Below are positions 26,357 through 36,842 of a stretch of DNA of 64,000 bases, one piece after another. The stretch spans positions 1 to 64,000 of the forward strand of contig JAJDXS010000077.1 of the NCBI GenBank assembly GCA_022823145.1. The letters run 5' to 3'. Origin of the DNA: Gemmatimonadota bacterium. Lineage in GTDB: Bacteria; Gemmatimonadota; Gemmatimonadetes; Longimicrobiales; Gaopeijiaceae. Position 1 is the first letter of the stretch. Each line of letters starts with the position of its first letter. The notes under the pieces were generated by a model. That model searched no databases. It was given only the letters and a program-made list of their open reading frames with translations, and was not told the DNA's origin. The position numbers were made by a program, and so were the translations under genes.

Positions 26357-28252
26357 CTACCGCAGCTCCTGCATCGGCAGCACGATCGCGGACGGGTACG
26401 TCGCGTTCCGCTGCACCGACAGCACCGGGACGCTCCCGTCGCGCGGATAGCGCAGGAAGGTGTCGGCGTCGGCGCCCGCGACGGCCACCCGGATCCGGTG
26501 CCCTGCCCGGATCAGCACCGATGTCGCCCACAGGTCGAAGCTGATCTCGGCCACCTCACCGGGCACCAGCGGCATCGCGTCGGCACGCTGTTCGGACCGG
26601 TGGGGACCGTACTTGCGGTAGAGCGGCGGGTCCTCGGTGACCGCGCGCATCACGGCCCGCAGCTGCCCCTCGGTGATGTAGGTCACCGTGCCGTCGGGCG
26701 CGACATCCTCCAGGTAGACGATGAACGCACCATCGCTCGCGGTTGAGGAAAGCCACAACGTGATCACCGGATGCCCGGTTATCTCGGTGTCAACCGCGAT
26801 CGGTGCGCTCGTGTAGGTCAGCAGCTTCGCGTCCTCGTCCCGCCGGTCCCCGTAGACGACATCGCCGCCGCCACCGTTGGTGTACCAGCGGTTCCGCGTG
26901 CCGGTGGTGGCCGTGAAGTCGACAGTGTAGTCGTCCGCGCCCTCAACGTCGGCGGGCGACTCGCGGCCCAGCGCGCCGTCCGCACCGAAGTACCAGGTCA
27001 CGTCGTCGAAACCATCGGGAGGCCAGGTCTCGGTCCGCGTCCACCGATCCGCACCGAGCGTGTAGTAGTTGATCCCGGTCGGCGTCTCGCCCGACCCGCC
27101 CTCCTTGAGGTGCTCGTCGAAGAAGGCGACGAGCTGGGCGAACTGCTCGTCCGCGTCCGGCGCCACTGGCGTGTCGTCCGCCCGGAAGGGGTCGGCGTCG
27201 TTGCGCGCCCCATGATCCCAGGGCCCGATGAAGACCTGCTGCGCATTGGGGATCGTGTTGTAGCGGCCCAGCGTTCCGTTCACCGTCCCGGCGTCCTGCC
27301 ACCCCGCGCGGATGAACATCGCCACCCCCGACTCCTCGATCTGCGGCAGGTGGCCCGAGGGGCTGCGCCGGTGTCCCACGTTGGTCTCGCCGTAGCGGCC
27401 GAACGGGTCGTCGCGGTATTCGTATTCCAATGCCGCACCGAAGGGCACGGTGTTGGCCTCGTGTTCAGCCACCGCCGCTGCCAGCAGCGCGCCGTCCACG
27501 TCCGCGTCGACGGGCTTCACGCCGGTCACCTGCGCGCGGAGTCCATCGCACTCCTCCCCGCTCACACCGGAGAGCCCACAGATGTCGTTCAGGTCCTGCA
27601 TCCGCGTCCGGTTCGACCAGCTCTCCAGAAAGCCCACCGTGAGCACGCCGCCCGGAAACACCAGGTGCCCGAAGTTGTCGAAGTCGTTGAAAAGCGGCGC
27701 CACGGCCTTCACGGCCGGGTGCCGGTTGACCGCCAGCATCTCGGCGGTATTGCCCGCGTACGACACGCCATAGGCGCCGACCCGCCCGTTCGACCACGGT
27801 TGCGCCACGATCCAGTCCGCGACCTCGCCGTAGTCCCGCACCTCGTCCTCGGCGAGTTCGAAGCGCCGAATCCCGAACGAGGCCCCGCTGCCGCGTCCGT
27901 CGACGAGCACCAGCGCGTACCCCGCCGCGTTCCAGCGCTCTGCCTCGCCGAAGTTGGAGTCGTTCTCGAGCGGCGAGTCGACGAAGCCACGGGCCCTCCA
28001 ATAGCGCGTCGCCCGGATCATGGTGGGGAGGAGGGCGCCCTCCTCGATGCCGTCGGGCAGCCACACGTCGACCGCGATCCTCACGCCGTCGCGCATGGGA
28101 ATGTGCAGCGCCTGGTTGCGGGTGAGCGTGCTGACCGGGCCTTCCGCGCCCGCCCAGGCGTCCCCCGCCCCGGCAGGGACGTTCCCATCGCCGCACGCGG
28201 CCACGACCGCGACGGCCGCCGCCAGCGCCAGGGGGGTCGCCCGGGAGCCCAT
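26357..28252 (-). CDS. CocE/NonD-family hydrolase lipoprotein, copy 1
   Basis: A 631-residue predicted lipoprotein (VAVVAAC, Cys20) of the X-Pro dipeptidyl-peptidase (S15)/cocaine-esterase family, with an N-terminal alpha/beta-hydrolase domain and a C-terminal jelly-roll-like domain. The nucleophile motif GVSYAGN lies near residue 160, after DGRGSGAS. The C-terminus has the family block GHRIRVAVAGADAD. It hydrolyses esters or acyl-peptide bonds by family, but the exact substrate is unknown. The start ATG at 28252 overlaps the stop of the gamma-glutamyltransferase gene (ATGA), so the two are translationally coupled and may act on related peptides in the envelope. A paralogue is at 58472-60349. 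Confidence 0.85.
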   Translation of the reverse strand: MGSRATPLALAAAVAVVAACGDGNVPAGAGDAWAGAEGPVSTLTRNQALHIPMRDGVRIAVDVWLPDGIEEGALLPTMIRATRYWRARGFVDSPLENDSNFGEAERWNAAGYALVLVDGRGSGASFGIRRFELAEDEVRDYGEVADWIVAQPWSNGRVGAYGVSYAGNTAEMLAVNRHPAVKAVAPLFNDFDNFGHLVFPGGVLTVGFLESWSNRTRMQDLNDICGLSGVSGEECDGLRAQVTGVKPVDADVDGALLAAAVAEHEANTVPFGAALEYEYRDDPFGRYGETNVGHRRSPSGHLPQIEESGVAMFIRAGWQDAGTVNGTLGRYNTIPNAQQVFIGPWDHGARNDADPFRADDTPVAPDADEQFAQLVAFFDEHLKEGGSGETPTGINYYTLGADRWTRTETWPPDGFDDVTWYFGADGALGRESPADVEGADDYTVDFTATTGTRNRWYTNGGGGDVVYGDRRDEDAKLLTYTSAPIAVDTEITGHPVITLWLSSTASDGAFIVYLEDVAPDGTVTYITEGQLRAVMRAVTEDPPLYRKYGPHRSEQRADAMPLVPGEVAEISFDLWATSVLIRAGHRIRVAVAGADADTFLRYPRDGSVPVLSVQRNATYPSAIVLPMQELR

Positions 28253-29973
28253 CACCACGCGATTGCGTGACCGTCGCGGCGAGGATCCGATCCGCCCGCC
28301 AGCGCGCCGGTCTCTCCGTCTCGGTACACCCCCTGAACGCCGCCCATGTTGCCCGGCTCCACCAGATGATGGCCGCGGTCGGCCAGCTCCGCGTAAACGC
28401 CGGGCGGGAATCCGGCCTCGAGGTATGTGACCGAGTCCTCCGGGATCGGTGTCCGGCCGCCGCCGCGGTTGATCGCCATGCGGGGAGAAGCGATTGCGAG
28501 CTGCATGTCCATGCCGCCGACCACGAGCTTGGTGATCGTCTGTCCGACGGTCTGCGGAATCGTGTAGCCGCCGGCCGCCCCGACCGCCGCGACGAGCTGC
28601 CCGTCCTTCATGACCACGCACGGCGTCATGACCCCCTTCGCCCGCTGTCCGCCCTCGAGGTGGTTGACGTGGCCCTCCTCCAGCACGAAGCCGAACGTGT
28701 GGCCGTTGTTGAGGAAGATGCCGGTGTCGCCCGCGATCACGCCGCTTCCGTAGATGCTCACCAGCGACTGCGTGAACGCGACGGCGTTGCCCCAGCGGTC
28801 GGCGGTCGAGAGGCTCGTGGTGCCGAAGAAGGGCAGCGGCTCGCCGGAGAACGACGCCACGCGCGCCGGGTCGATCTTCGCCCGCTGCTCGTCCGCGTAC
28901 GCCTGCGAGATGATGCGTTCGACGGGAATCTCGACCTCCCGGCCGGAGTTGTACCGGTCGTCGTCGGCCAGCGCCAGCTTGAACGCCTCAAGCCAGAGGT
29001 GCGCGAACTCGCTGCCGTAGAGGTCCATGCCCGCCAGGTCGAATCCGTCCATGATGTTGAGCGCCTGGAACATCGACATCCCGCAGGAACCCGGAGGCAT
29101 CGCGTAGAGATCGTGGCCCTGGAAGGTGGTCCTGATGGGATCCCGCCATTCGACTTCGTATGACTCGAGGTCGGCCCTGGTCAGGTGCCCGCCGTTCTCG
29201 GCGAGGAAGCCGACGACCCGGTCCGCCAGATCGCCCCTGTAGAAGTCGTCCGCACCGGCGCGGGCCAGATGCCGCATGCTGGCGGCGAGTTCGGGCTGCC
29301 GGATGACTTCTCCCATGCGCGGCGGGCGGCCGTGCGGGAAGAAGACGCGCGTCGTCGACGGAAAGCGGCCCAGTTTTGCGGCGGCGCCGTTCGTGTGGAG
29401 TTCGTCGAACTTCGAGATCACGAAGCCGTCTTCGGCAAGCTGGATCGCGGGCTCGAATACGTCGCCCAGGCTCATCGTGCCGTAGCGCTCCAGCACCGCC
29501 GCCCAGCCCTTGAGGGCGCCCGGGACGATCGGCGCCTTGTAGCCGGCGTCGAAGTCGTCGAGGGTCATCGTGTCGGGGGAAGAGGCGGCGGGGGACTTGC
29601 CCATCGCGTCGAGCCCGACAACGCGGTTCTCGTCCGCCAGATAGATCACCATGAATCCGCCGAAGCCGCCGATCCCGGACATGTAGGGCTCGGAGACGTT
29701 CAGCGTGGCGGCGGCGGCCACGATCGCGTCGATGGCGTTGCCGCCCTGCATCATGATCGTGGTGCCGGCGAGCGAGGCGTAGTAGTCGGCCGCGGCGGTG
29801 ACGCCCCGGCGGCCCCACACGTTGCCGTGGGCGATCCCGAGGTGGCCGTTGTCGGCCGGCCTGAAGGGTGCGGACGAGTCCGAGGGGCGTCCGGTTGGCG
29901 AGGACGGGTCACAAGCCAGCAGTCCGGTGCCGGCGGCAGCGGCGGAGGCGGCAAGGAAATCTCGGCGTTTCAT
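28252..29973 (-). CDS. Gamma-glutamyltransferase family protein
   Basis: A 573-residue Ntn-hydrolase of the gamma-glutamyltransferase family, which processes gamma-glutamyl compounds such as glutathione after self-cleavage. The N-terminus (MKRRDFLAASAAAAG, then LLAC) combines a Tat-like signal with a lipobox. The self-processing site is seen as FGTTSLSTADRWGNAVAFT near residue 381, with the second Thr the likely nucleophile, and is preceded by a conserved ISQAYADEQR block. A later GAAGGYTIPQ loop is also family-typical. The start has a GGAG-type site (AGGAGTACCGCC). It is cotranscribed with the CocE gene through ATGA overlap. Acylase-type relatives exist, so glutathione use is not proven. Confidence 0.86.
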   Translation of the reverse strand: MKRRDFLAASAAAAGTGLLACDPSSPTGRPSDSSAPFRPADNGHLGIAHGNVWGRRGVTAAADYYASLAGTTIMMQGGNAIDAIVAAAATLNVSEPYMSGIGGFGGFMVIYLADENRVVGLDAMGKSPAASSPDTMTLDDFDAGYKAPIVPGALKGWAAVLERYGTMSLGDVFEPAIQLAEDGFVISKFDELHTNGAAAKLGRFPSTTRVFFPHGRPPRMGEVIRQPELAASMRHLARAGADDFYRGDLADRVVGFLAENGGHLTRADLESYEVEWRDPIRTTFQGHDLYAMPPGSCGMSMFQALNIMDGFDLAGMDLYGSEFAHLWLEAFKLALADDDRYNSGREVEIPVERIISQAYADEQRAKIDPARVASFSGEPLPFFGTTSLSTADRWGNAVAFTQSLVSIYGSGVIAGDTGIFLNNGHTFGFVLEEGHVNHLEGGQRAKGVMTPCVVMKDGQLVAAVGAAGGYTIPQTVGQTITKLVVGGMDMQLAIASPRMAINRGGGRTPIPEDSVTYLEAGFPPGVYAELADRGHHLVEPGNMGGVQGVYRDGETGALAGGSDPRRDGHAIAW

Positions 29974-30128
29974 GGCGGTACTCCTGGATGTTGCCTCAAG
30001 TCACTCTGTTCCAATGCGTGCGACTGTTGGTTCAGGTTCGATAACATCCTGAACCAAGAGCAGGACGGAGTCCCACAGGGTGATACATCGGTTGCCTTCC
30101 GACCGACTGCGGAGGTCAGCCTGCCACG

Positions 30129-31601
30129 CTATCCCACCTTCCTCGAGAAGTTCCCGTGCGCCGTGTAGCTTTCGATCGCGCCCGATTCGTCCCGCTGGAA
30201 GATGTACGCCTCACCCAGCTCACCGTCGTCGCGCACCCGCTGGAAGGTGTCGTCAGCGGTCCGGCGCAGTTTCGTCATCGCTTCGACCGGATTGCCCGTG
30301 GGCAGGCCGACCGCGATGAGGCTGTCGTCCCAGCGCAGGATCGCCGTCTCGCCCCAGTTGGATTCGTACAGCCCTTCGTACTCCATCAGCGAGGCCGGAC
30401 GCGCGGTCCCGCCGCCAGGATCGCTCTGGATCGATTCCAGAGCCGCGCCCACCGTCGACATCATCCTTGCCCACACATCGCTCGGGTTGGCCTGCGCGCT
30501 CATCATCGCGATCCCGGCCAGCTTCTTCGCGGGCACCAGCTGGAAGGTCGTCCGGAAGCCCGGGCAGCTGCCCCCGTGTCCGACCGTACGCTCGCCGTCG
30601 CGCTCCGCGACCGAGAAGCCCAGCCCCCACATGCTGTCGAAATCGGGGTCCACCCAGTGCACCCGGTGCATCTCACGCAACGTGTTCACGTCGAGGATCT
30701 CCGTCCCCCCATTCTCCAGCAGCCGGAACTGCCACGACGCCAGACGGGCCAGATCCTCGACGGTCGACGAGAACCCCGCCGCCGGCGCGATCCCGTGCGC
30801 CTGGAAGAAGGGCGCCTCCGTGCGCATCCCATCCCGCTTGAGCCGGCCGTACCCGGTGGCGTAGCGGCCTCCCCTGTGCTGCTCGGGGATGTCGGTGTAG
30901 GTGTCGGTCATGCCCAGCGGATCCAGGATCTCGGCCCGGATGTAGTCGTCGTAGGTCATCCCCGACGCCTGCTCGACGATCTGTCCTGCCAGAGCCATCC
31001 CCAGGTTCGAGTACTGGAAGTAGCGCTCGCCCGGGTACAGCGTCTCCTGATCCGAGAGCCCGTCGATGATCGCCTCCCGCGTGGGGAACGGGAACTCCGG
31101 ACCGGTCCAGTACGGGTGTGCAGACTCGCGCGGGAGCCCCGACGAGTGAGTCAGAATCCCCTCGACACGCACAGGAGGCCCCCCCGGATACGCCTGCTCC
31201 AGATCGTACCAGGGCAGGATCTTCGACACCGGGTCGTCCAGCCGCAGCTTCCCCGCGTCGCGCTGCTGCATCACCCCGATCGACGTGAACAGTTTCGAGA
31301 TCGAGCAGATCGAGTACATCGTCGACGGCGTCGCCGCGACACCGGACTCCGGGTGTGCATACCCGTAGCCCTTCGCCCAGACCAGATCCTGGTCGTGCAC
31401 CAGCCCGACCGACACGGCGGGGATCTTCTCGTAGTCCATCCTGGCGTCCAGCCAGACTTCGAAGAGGTCGAGGGCCTGCTGGAACCGGGGGTCTTCCGTG
31501 GGATCGGCCGACTGCGCGCAACTGGCGTTCGGAGCAAGGAAGAGCAGGAGGAGGGAGTAGAGGGCGAACGTTCTCGACCGGGGGCGTGCCGGGCGCTTCA
31601 T
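30129..31601 (-). CDS. Serine hydrolase of the beta-lactamase/penicillin-binding class C fold
   Basis: A 490-residue exported hydrolase with a signal peptide (FALYSLLLLFLAP, cleaved near residue 30). The three active-site motifs are present: SISK (SxxK) near residue 100, YSN (YxN) near 197 and HGG near 338 in the place of the KTG/HxG box. A C-terminal extension after about residue 390 likely forms a lipocalin-like or beta-barrel domain, as in many esterase-type members. The ATG at 31601 has GGAGG upstream. The fold covers esterases, D-aminopeptidases and beta-lactamases. The context of peptide and ester hydrolases favours an esterase or peptidase. Confidence 0.85.
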   Translation of the reverse strand: MKRPARPRSRTFALYSLLLLFLAPNASCAQSADPTEDPRFQQALDLFEVWLDARMDYEKIPAVSVGLVHDQDLVWAKGYGYAHPESGVAATPSTMYSICSISKLFTSIGVMQQRDAGKLRLDDPVSKILPWYDLEQAYPGGPPVRVEGILTHSSGLPRESAHPYWTGPEFPFPTREAIIDGLSDQETLYPGERYFQYSNLGMALAGQIVEQASGMTYDDYIRAEILDPLGMTDTYTDIPEQHRGGRYATGYGRLKRDGMRTEAPFFQAHGIAPAAGFSSTVEDLARLASWQFRLLENGGTEILDVNTLREMHRVHWVDPDFDSMWGLGFSVAERDGERTVGHGGSCPGFRTTFQLVPAKKLAGIAMMSAQANPSDVWARMMSTVGAALESIQSDPGGGTARPASLMEYEGLYESNWGETAILRWDDSLIAVGLPTGNPVEAMTKLRRTADDTFQRVRDDGELGEAYIFQRDESGAIESYTAHGNFSRKVG

Positions 31602-31686
31602 GTGACCTCCATGACGCGGGACGGGTGATAGGGGGCAGGTGACCGGCACGGACACGCGCCCGCGCCTTGCCGCCTGTCCTCGCAGT

Positions 31687-32910
31687 CTACGGCGTCGCTC
31701 GCCTCACCACCACCGTCTGCACCCCCAGAGCGTCCGTCTCGACGAACGCCACCAGCCCGTCGGGCCCGAACGCGTGGGGCATGCGCGTCCCGGCCGGATA
31801 GCTGCCGAGATAGCGACCGTCGGAAGTCACGAGATCGATCGGCCCCTCGGTGACGGGATCGGGGCCGCGCCGCCAGACCCAGATCGTTCCGTCGGGTGTG
31901 GTCTGAAGGTCCCGGATCACCGGCAACTCGTGGTAGAACTCGAGCGACTCCACCCGCTCACGCATGATGGCGAGCGCGCCGTCCGTCAGGCCGTATGACT
32001 CCCGCGCACCCCGCAACTGCACATCGTACAGTTCCAGTTCGCTTTGTCGCGCCGTTTCGCGCATGTGATCGGTCATCGGCTGCGGGTGCAGCGGGCGCGC
32101 AAGGACTCGCTCCAGCGTTCCGTCGGTATCGGTGACCTTGATCCGGTACGCCGACGAATCGGAATAGGCCACGCCGCCCTCGGGCAGGGCCCCCACAAGC
32201 AGCGGGGGCGTGAGGCTTCTGTCGCGATAGGTGCCGTTCGGGGCGCGGAAGCGCCGCTGTTCGAGAACGGGCATCCACGCATGGGCGAGGGTATCGATGC
32301 CGACGCTGAATCCGTTCAGAACAAGGCGAACGACCGGCCGCGTGCCAGAGGTGTTCACGTTCCGGTTCCCCGCCAGCGCCGCCGCTATCGAAACCGAGCC
32401 CACCCTGCCGTTCGGAATCAGGGCATCGCCGCGGGCGCTTACGTCGAGTTCCGGCAGGAAGCTGTAGTCTCCCTCGAAACGGACCAGGCGCTCGGCCCGG
32501 CCGGCCGCGTTGAAGACGTGAAAGCCGTTGCGCTGCCAGTCGAATACGACTGCTCGTCCGTCCCCCGCGACCCCGATCCACGCGGCATCCTCGAACTCAC
32601 CCGGCCCCTCGCCCGCACGACCGTACTCGCGCATGAGTTCGCCGTCGATGCCCACCACGAATACGCGGGCCGCCTGCCCGTCCAGGATATGAAGCCTGCC
32701 GGCCGCGTCGAAGTCCACACCGGCGATCATCCCGAACTGCTCCCACTCGGGCCCGTCAAGCGCCCCGACGCGGTACACCTCTTCGATGTCCGCTTCAAGC
32801 GCGCGATCCTCGGCGGGGAGTTGGATGATCTGCTGGGCTTCCAGGGCGCCGACCGCAACCAGGAGCCACGCCGAGTGTAAGCCCGACTTTACATAGCGTA
32901 AACTTGACAT
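31687..32910 (-). CDS. 6-bladed beta-propeller exported protein, tandem copy 5 (last in array)
   Basis: A 407-residue exported propeller. The signal peptide ([20 protein letters not shown]) ends before [20 protein letters not shown], the shared N-terminal block of the array. Blade motifs include [10 protein letters not shown], and the C-terminal signature reads [20 protein letters not shown] then [16 protein letters not shown]. The start overlaps the stop of the upstream propeller (TAATG), so translation is coupled. Its 5' end carries the TGTAA/TTAC element, with TTA/GTA codons that are rare elsewhere in the gene. No enzyme motif is seen; binding of peptides, sugars or another envelope protein is inferred from the fold only. 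Confidence 0.83.
   Translation of the reverse strand: MSSLRYVKSGLHSAWLLVAVGALEAQQIIQLPAEDRALEADIEEVYRVGALDGPEWEQFGMIAGVDFDAAGRLHILDGQAARVFVVGIDGELMREYGRAGEGPGEFEDAAWIGVAGDGRAVVFDWQRNGFHVFNAAGRAERLVRFEGDYSFLPELDVSARGDALIPNGRVGSVSIAAALAGNRNVNTSGTRPVVRLVLNGFSVGIDTLAHAWMPVLEQRRFRAPNGTYRDRSLTPPLLVGALPEGGVAYSDSSAYRIKVTDTDGTLERVLARPLHPQPMTDHMRETARQSELELYDVQLRGARESYGLTDGALAIMRERVESLEFYHELPVIRDLQTTPDGTIWVWRRGPDPVTEGPIDLVTSDGRYLGSYPAGTRMPHAFGPDGLVAFVETDALGVQTVVVRRATP
32876..32901 (-). promoter_or_regulatory. TGTAA-N8-TTAC-N5-GTAA element, copy at propeller 5
   Basis: TGTAA at 32876-32880, TTAC at 32889-32892 and GTAA at 32898-32901. It lies within the first dozen codons of the propeller gene starting at 32910 and overlaps the end of the previous gene's stop-start junction region. 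If it works as a promoter operator, it would serve an internal promoter of the propeller operon. Confidence 0.5.
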
Positions 32911-34250
32911 TACCCCCGGGTTCCTCCGGATCTCGCTCCCGCCACCCGCTTCACTACCACCATGTACTCGCCGAGTTCCCCGGTCTCGATGAACGCGACC
33001 AGACCGTCCGGGCCGAATGCGCTGGGCATGGCCGTGTCCGCGGCATAGCTCCCCAGGTAACTGCCGTCCCGCGTGAGCACGTCGATGGGACCGTCGCTCA
33101 GCAGGTCCTCACCCCGCCGCCGCACCCAGATCTCGCCGTCCCAGGTGGTGCGCAGATCCAGGACCACGGGAACTTCGTCGGCGGCCGGAAGTGCTTCGAG
33201 AAAGGCACGCCTCGTCCTCGTCAGGCTCTCGACCATCGCTGCGGGCGGGAGCGCCTGGACGACCTCCCCCGTCCGGCCGTTCATTACGGTGCGCGGTCGA
33301 TTCTGCGCGGCTGCGGCCGCCGCGGCGTACTCCTCGAGCTGGTGCTCGATCTCGGCTTCCAGGATCCGGCCGGTCACGGGCGTCGGGCGAAAGGGGCGCG
33401 TGAGAATCCTGAACACCGAGCCGTCCTCGCGCGCGAACTTGATCGCATAGGCGGACGAATCGGAGAACGCGATGCCCCCGCCGGGCAGCACGCCCACGAA
33501 CAATCCGGAATCGAATGTGCGCGGAGGCGGTGATTGTCCCTCGGTGCCGATCTCCTGCCCGCCCACGCGGAACGTGACGACGCCCGCGGAGGGCGGCGCC
33601 CACGCCTGGGTCATCGCTTCGAAGACCACCGTCTCACCGTCAAGCGCCAGCCGGCGTATCGGTCGCATCCCGGGCTGATCGCGGTCGTCTGCCGGCCGCA
33701 TTGCTTCAATGCGGTTCAGACCGCCGGACACAAGCACGCCCTCGCGCCCGCTGCGATCCGCGAATATGCGCCCCTGGATGCCCAGCAGGTCATCCGCGAC
33801 GCGGACGTTTCGGTCGAACGCACCATCGCTGGAGTACATCTGCATCGCCCGATGCCGGGGAACGTCTGCCACGACGACTCGTCCGTCCTCCATCACGGCC
33901 AGGTGCCGCGGGAAGTCGAACTCGCCGGGACCGTTCCCCGGTTGCCCGATCTTCCTCGCCAGATCGCCGTCACGGCCCACCACCAGAACCGTGACAGCGT
34001 CGATGTCCAACAGGTAGGCGTTGCCCGCACCGTCGAAGGCGACATCGATGATCGTGCCGAACTGCTGCCATTCCGGCCCGTCAAGCGACCCGACCCGGTA
34101 CACCTCCTCGAAATCGGCCTCCAGCGGGCGGTCTTCAGCCGGGAGCTGGATGATCTCCTGGGCAGAGGCAGTCGCGGCGGTCGTCACACAAGCCGCCAGC
34201 GCAATGAGGTTGGTGAGTGCGGGATGGGGTTTCGTCATGCGTGGCTCCAT
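32910..34250 (-). CDS. 6-bladed beta-propeller exported protein, tandem copy 4
   Basis: A 446-residue propeller with signal peptide (hydrophobic core [16 protein letters not shown]). It carries the array's N-terminal block ([20 protein letters not shown]) and C-terminal block ([36 protein letters not shown]). It is closest to copy 1 over the middle region, sharing the residue pattern [16 protein letters not shown] against [16 protein letters not shown]. An Ala-rich helical insertion ([13 protein letters not shown]) appears near residue 295. It starts at ATG 34250, 30 bp after the stop of copy 3, and lacks the TGTAA/TTAC element, so it is probably transcribed from upstream. Confidence 0.83.
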   Translation of the reverse strand: MEPRMTKPHPALTNLIALAACVTTAATASAQEIIQLPAEDRPLEADFEEVYRVGSLDGPEWQQFGTIIDVAFDGAGNAYLLDIDAVTVLVVGRDGDLARKIGQPGNGPGEFDFPRHLAVMEDGRVVVADVPRHRAMQMYSSDGAFDRNVRVADDLLGIQGRIFADRSGREGVLVSGGLNRIEAMRPADDRDQPGMRPIRRLALDGETVVFEAMTQAWAPPSAGVVTFRVGGQEIGTEGQSPPPRTFDSGLFVGVLPGGGIAFSDSSAYAIKFAREDGSVFRILTRPFRPTPVTGRILEAEIEHQLEEYAAAAAAAQNRPRTVMNGRTGEVVQALPPAAMVESLTRTRRAFLEALPAADEVPVVLDLRTTWDGEIWVRRRGEDLLSDGPIDVLTRDGSYLGSYAADTAMPSAFGPDGLVAFIETGELGEYMVVVKRVAGARSGGTRG

Positions 34251-34280
34251 TTGATGACCATCGTGTGCGGAGGTCCGGGT

Positions 34281-35552
34281 CTAGTTCACCGTGGCCGGCA
34301 GCCTCCTCACCACCACGGTCTCGACATCGAATTCGTCGGTCTCGATGAAGGCAGCGAGGCCGTCCGGGCCGAAGGCGTCCGGCATCTGAGTCGTCTCTGC
34401 GGGATAGGTGCCCAGGTACTCGCCGTTTGGAGTCAGCACATCGATCGGTCCCTTGCCGAGGGCGTCTTCGCCGGGCCTGCGAACCCAGATGGCTCCTCCC
34501 CAACTCGTCTGGATGTCCTGAATGACCGGAACCTCGTGATAGAACGGCCAGGTCTCGATGTCGGCGCGCTGGGAAGCCTGGATCCGGTCCACAAACCGGG
34601 CGAAGCGCTCCGGAATCTCGGACCGCGATCGTTGCGACTCCTCCTGTGCCAGCTCCTGGCGCCTTCGCTCCCTTTCCGCCTCCCTGATTCGCTCTGTCAG
34701 GCGTTGGGGTGCAATGGGGCGCGCGAGAACCCGCGCGACCGTGCCATCTGCGCCAACCACCTTGATGCTGTAGTCCGACGAGTCCGAGAACACCACTCCA
34801 CCATCAGGCAGTCCTCCCACGAGAAGTGAGGGCGCCAGCGCACGGGTCCTGACGCCAATCCAGGTGACGCCCTCGTTGCGGGGCCGGGCATCGGCCGGTT
34901 CCGGAGCCGCCATCCAGGCGTGCAACACGGTATCCGTTTGCGCTACATCGCCGCCAAGGAGGAGACGCGTTACCGGACGCCGGCGGCCCGCGGACCCTTG
35001 CGAGTCTGTTCCCGTCAGCATGCCGAAGGATACGGAGGACACGGTCCCGTTGGGAATGACAACGTGGTCGGCTCCGGTACGGTCCAGATCCGGCATGGTG
35101 GTCATGAGCGCACCGCCCGGCATGCGCACGGTCCGGACGAGTTGCCCGACAGGATCGAAGATGTGAAAGGTGCTCTGTGTACGGTCGAAGACCATCGCCT
35201 GACCCGCCGCGGTCACCGCGATTCGCGAGGGCTGCCGAAACTCGCCCGGCCCATCTCCCGCTCTCCCGATCGTGCGCAGACGACCGGCGTCGGGCGCCAC
35301 GACGACTACGCGCGCCGCCTGCTGGTCGAGGACGTAGAGGTTGCCGGCGCCATCGAACGCGAGACCCGCGATCTCGCCGAACTGCTCCCAGTCCTCACCG
35401 GCGAGCGAGCCGACTCGATAAACCTCTTCGAAGTTGGCTTCGAGTCGGCGGTCCTCGGCGGGCAGTCGAATGACTTCCTGGGCAGCAGCCGCCACACCGG
35501 TTACGTGACCGGCCAGTGCAAACGCGCCCGCGATGATCGCAGACCTGCCCAC
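34281..35552 (-). CDS. 6-bladed beta-propeller exported protein, tandem copy 3
   Basis: A 423-residue propeller with signal peptide ([20 protein letters not shown]), followed by [20 protein letters not shown]. The characteristic [10 protein letters not shown] block is near residue 100, and a charged helical insertion ([20 protein letters not shown]) lies near 290. The C-terminus has the shared [20 protein letters not shown] signature. The GTG start at 35552 directly follows the TAG stop of copy 2 with no spacer base, so reinitiation or coupling is likely. It has no TGTAA/TTAC element at the start. The function is as uncertain as for its paralogues. Confidence 0.83.
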   Translation of the reverse strand: MGRSAIIAGAFALAGHVTGVAAAAQEVIRLPAEDRRLEANFEEVYRVGSLAGEDWEQFGEIAGLAFDGAGNLYVLDQQAARVVVVAPDAGRLRTIGRAGDGPGEFRQPSRIAVTAAGQAMVFDRTQSTFHIFDPVGQLVRTVRMPGGALMTTMPDLDRTGADHVVIPNGTVSSVSFGMLTGTDSQGSAGRRRPVTRLLLGGDVAQTDTVLHAWMAAPEPADARPRNEGVTWIGVRTRALAPSLLVGGLPDGGVVFSDSSDYSIKVVGADGTVARVLARPIAPQRLTERIREAERERRRQELAQEESQRSRSEIPERFARFVDRIQASQRADIETWPFYHEVPVIQDIQTSWGGAIWVRRPGEDALGKGPIDVLTPNGEYLGTYPAETTQMPDAFGPDGLAAFIETDEFDVETVVVRRLPATVN

Positions 35553-36842
35553 CTAGTTCACGCGTTCCGGCAACCGTTTCACAACCACCACCTTCACGCC
35601 CAGTTCGTCCTCTTCCACGAAGGCAGCGAGGCCGTCCGGGCCGAAGGCGTCCGGCATCGCGGTCGAGCCCGCCGGATAGCTGCCGACGTACCGTCCATCG
35701 GCTGAAAGCACGTCGATGGGACCGTCATCGTCGCTCGGGTCCTCCCCGCGGCGCTGCACCCAGATCCTGCCGCTCCACGTCGTTGCCAGGTCGCGCACTA
35801 CCGAGACTTCCTCGAAGAATTCCAGGTTCGCGATCCGGTCGCGAGCGCGTTGCCGGTTGTCTTCCGACGAGACGGCTACACGGTTGATGGTGATACCGCC
35901 ACGAGTGCCCGGGGACTCCTCCAGCGCCCTCAATCGCCGTTCTTTTTCGGCCTCGATCACCCGATTGGTCACCGGGGCCGGGTGGAATGGCCGGGTGAGG
36001 ATGCGCCAAACACCGCTTCCCGCTCGCGCAAGCTTGATCGCGTAGGCCGACGAGTCGGAGAATGCGACATCGCCGTCGGGAAGCACGCCAGGGAGCATCC
36101 GCGGTGCGAATACTCGCGGCGGGGGAAGCCGGGAGCCGACATCGACCCCGCCGGCGTTCAGCACCGGCGGTTCGCCCCTCTGTGGCAGCCATCCCTCGGC
36201 GACGGTGTCCTTCGTCGCCACTTCCCCGGTCAGGCTCAGGCGCTCGACCGGCCTGGACGCATGCGGCGGCGGTTGCGAGCCCGAGGCCGCATTGAAGGAA
36301 AACGACATTGCGAGCATCGGGGCTCCCACCGCAGAGACCAGCGTGCACCCAGCCGGGTCCGGCAGGAGATCCGACAGCTGCAGCGTAGCCCCCTCCGACA
36401 CCATGCGGACCATGCGCTCGAAGTCACCGTTGGCGTCGAAGATGTGGTAAGCGCGGTGACGCGTGTCTGCCACCACGGCGCGGCCGTCTCGAAAAACGGC
36501 GAGCGCCGCCGGGTTGCGGAACTCGCCCGGTCCCTCGCCCGGCCGGCCGAATGAGCGCCGATATTCGCCGTCCGGTCCCACCACGAAGATGCGGTGCGCC
36601 TGGTCGTCGAACACGTACAGCTGGCCCGTCCCGTCGAAGGCCACCTTGCCCACGTTCCCGAACTGCTCCCACTCCTCGCCGTCCAGCGAGCCGATGCGGT
36701 ACACCTCGTCGAAGTCCGCCGCGAGCCAGTTGTCCTCGCCTGGCAACTCGATGACCTCCTGCGCGGCCAGAGCACCACACGCCGCGAGCAAGCACATCAC
36801 ATGTAAACCCGACCTTACATATCGTAAGCTTGACATTACCAT
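35553..36842 (-). CDS. 6-bladed beta-propeller exported protein, tandem copy 2
   Basis: A 429-residue propeller. The first residues ([20 protein letters not shown]) form the signal peptide, and the cysteine could be lipidated, though a lipobox is not clear. ATG 36842 and ATG 36836 are both possible starts. The upstream gene's TAA is at 36836-36838, so the start overlaps the end of copy 1. Blade repeats include [11 protein letters not shown] and [19 protein letters not shown], and the C-terminal signature is [20 protein letters not shown]. The 5' end shares about 40 nearly identical bases with copy 1, including the TGTAA/TTAC element, which suggests recent duplication or selection on DNA. Confidence 0.83.
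   Translation of the reverse strand: MVMSSLRYVRSGLHVMCLLAACGALAAQEVIELPGEDNWLAADFDEVYRIGSLDGEEWEQFGNVGKVAFDGTGQLYVFDDQAHRIFVVGPDGEYRRSFGRPGEGPGEFRNPAALAVFRDGRAVVADTRHRAYHIFDANGDFERMVRMVSEGATLQLSDLLPDPAGCTLVSAVGAPMLAMSFSFNAASGSQPPPHASRPVERLSLTGEVATKDTVAEGWLPQRGEPPVLNAGGVDVGSRLPPPRVFAPRMLPGVLPDGDVAFSDSSAYAIKLARAGSGVWRILTRPFHPAPVTNRVIEAEKERRLRALEESPGTRGGITINRVAVSSEDNRQRARDRIANLEFFEEVSVVRDLATTWSGRIWVQRRGEDPSDDDGPIDVLSADGRYVGSYPAGSTAMPDAFGPDGLAAFVEEDELGVKVVVVKRLPERVN
36802..36827 (-). promoter_or_regulatory. TGTAA-N8-TTAC-N5-GTAA element, copy at propeller 2
   Basis: TGTAA at 36802-36806, TTAC at 36815-36818 and GTAA at 36824-36827. The sequence is identical to the copy at propeller 1 through the whole element. 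It lies in codons 5-14 of the gene starting at 36842. The identical stretch runs on to the ATG. Confidence 0.5.
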
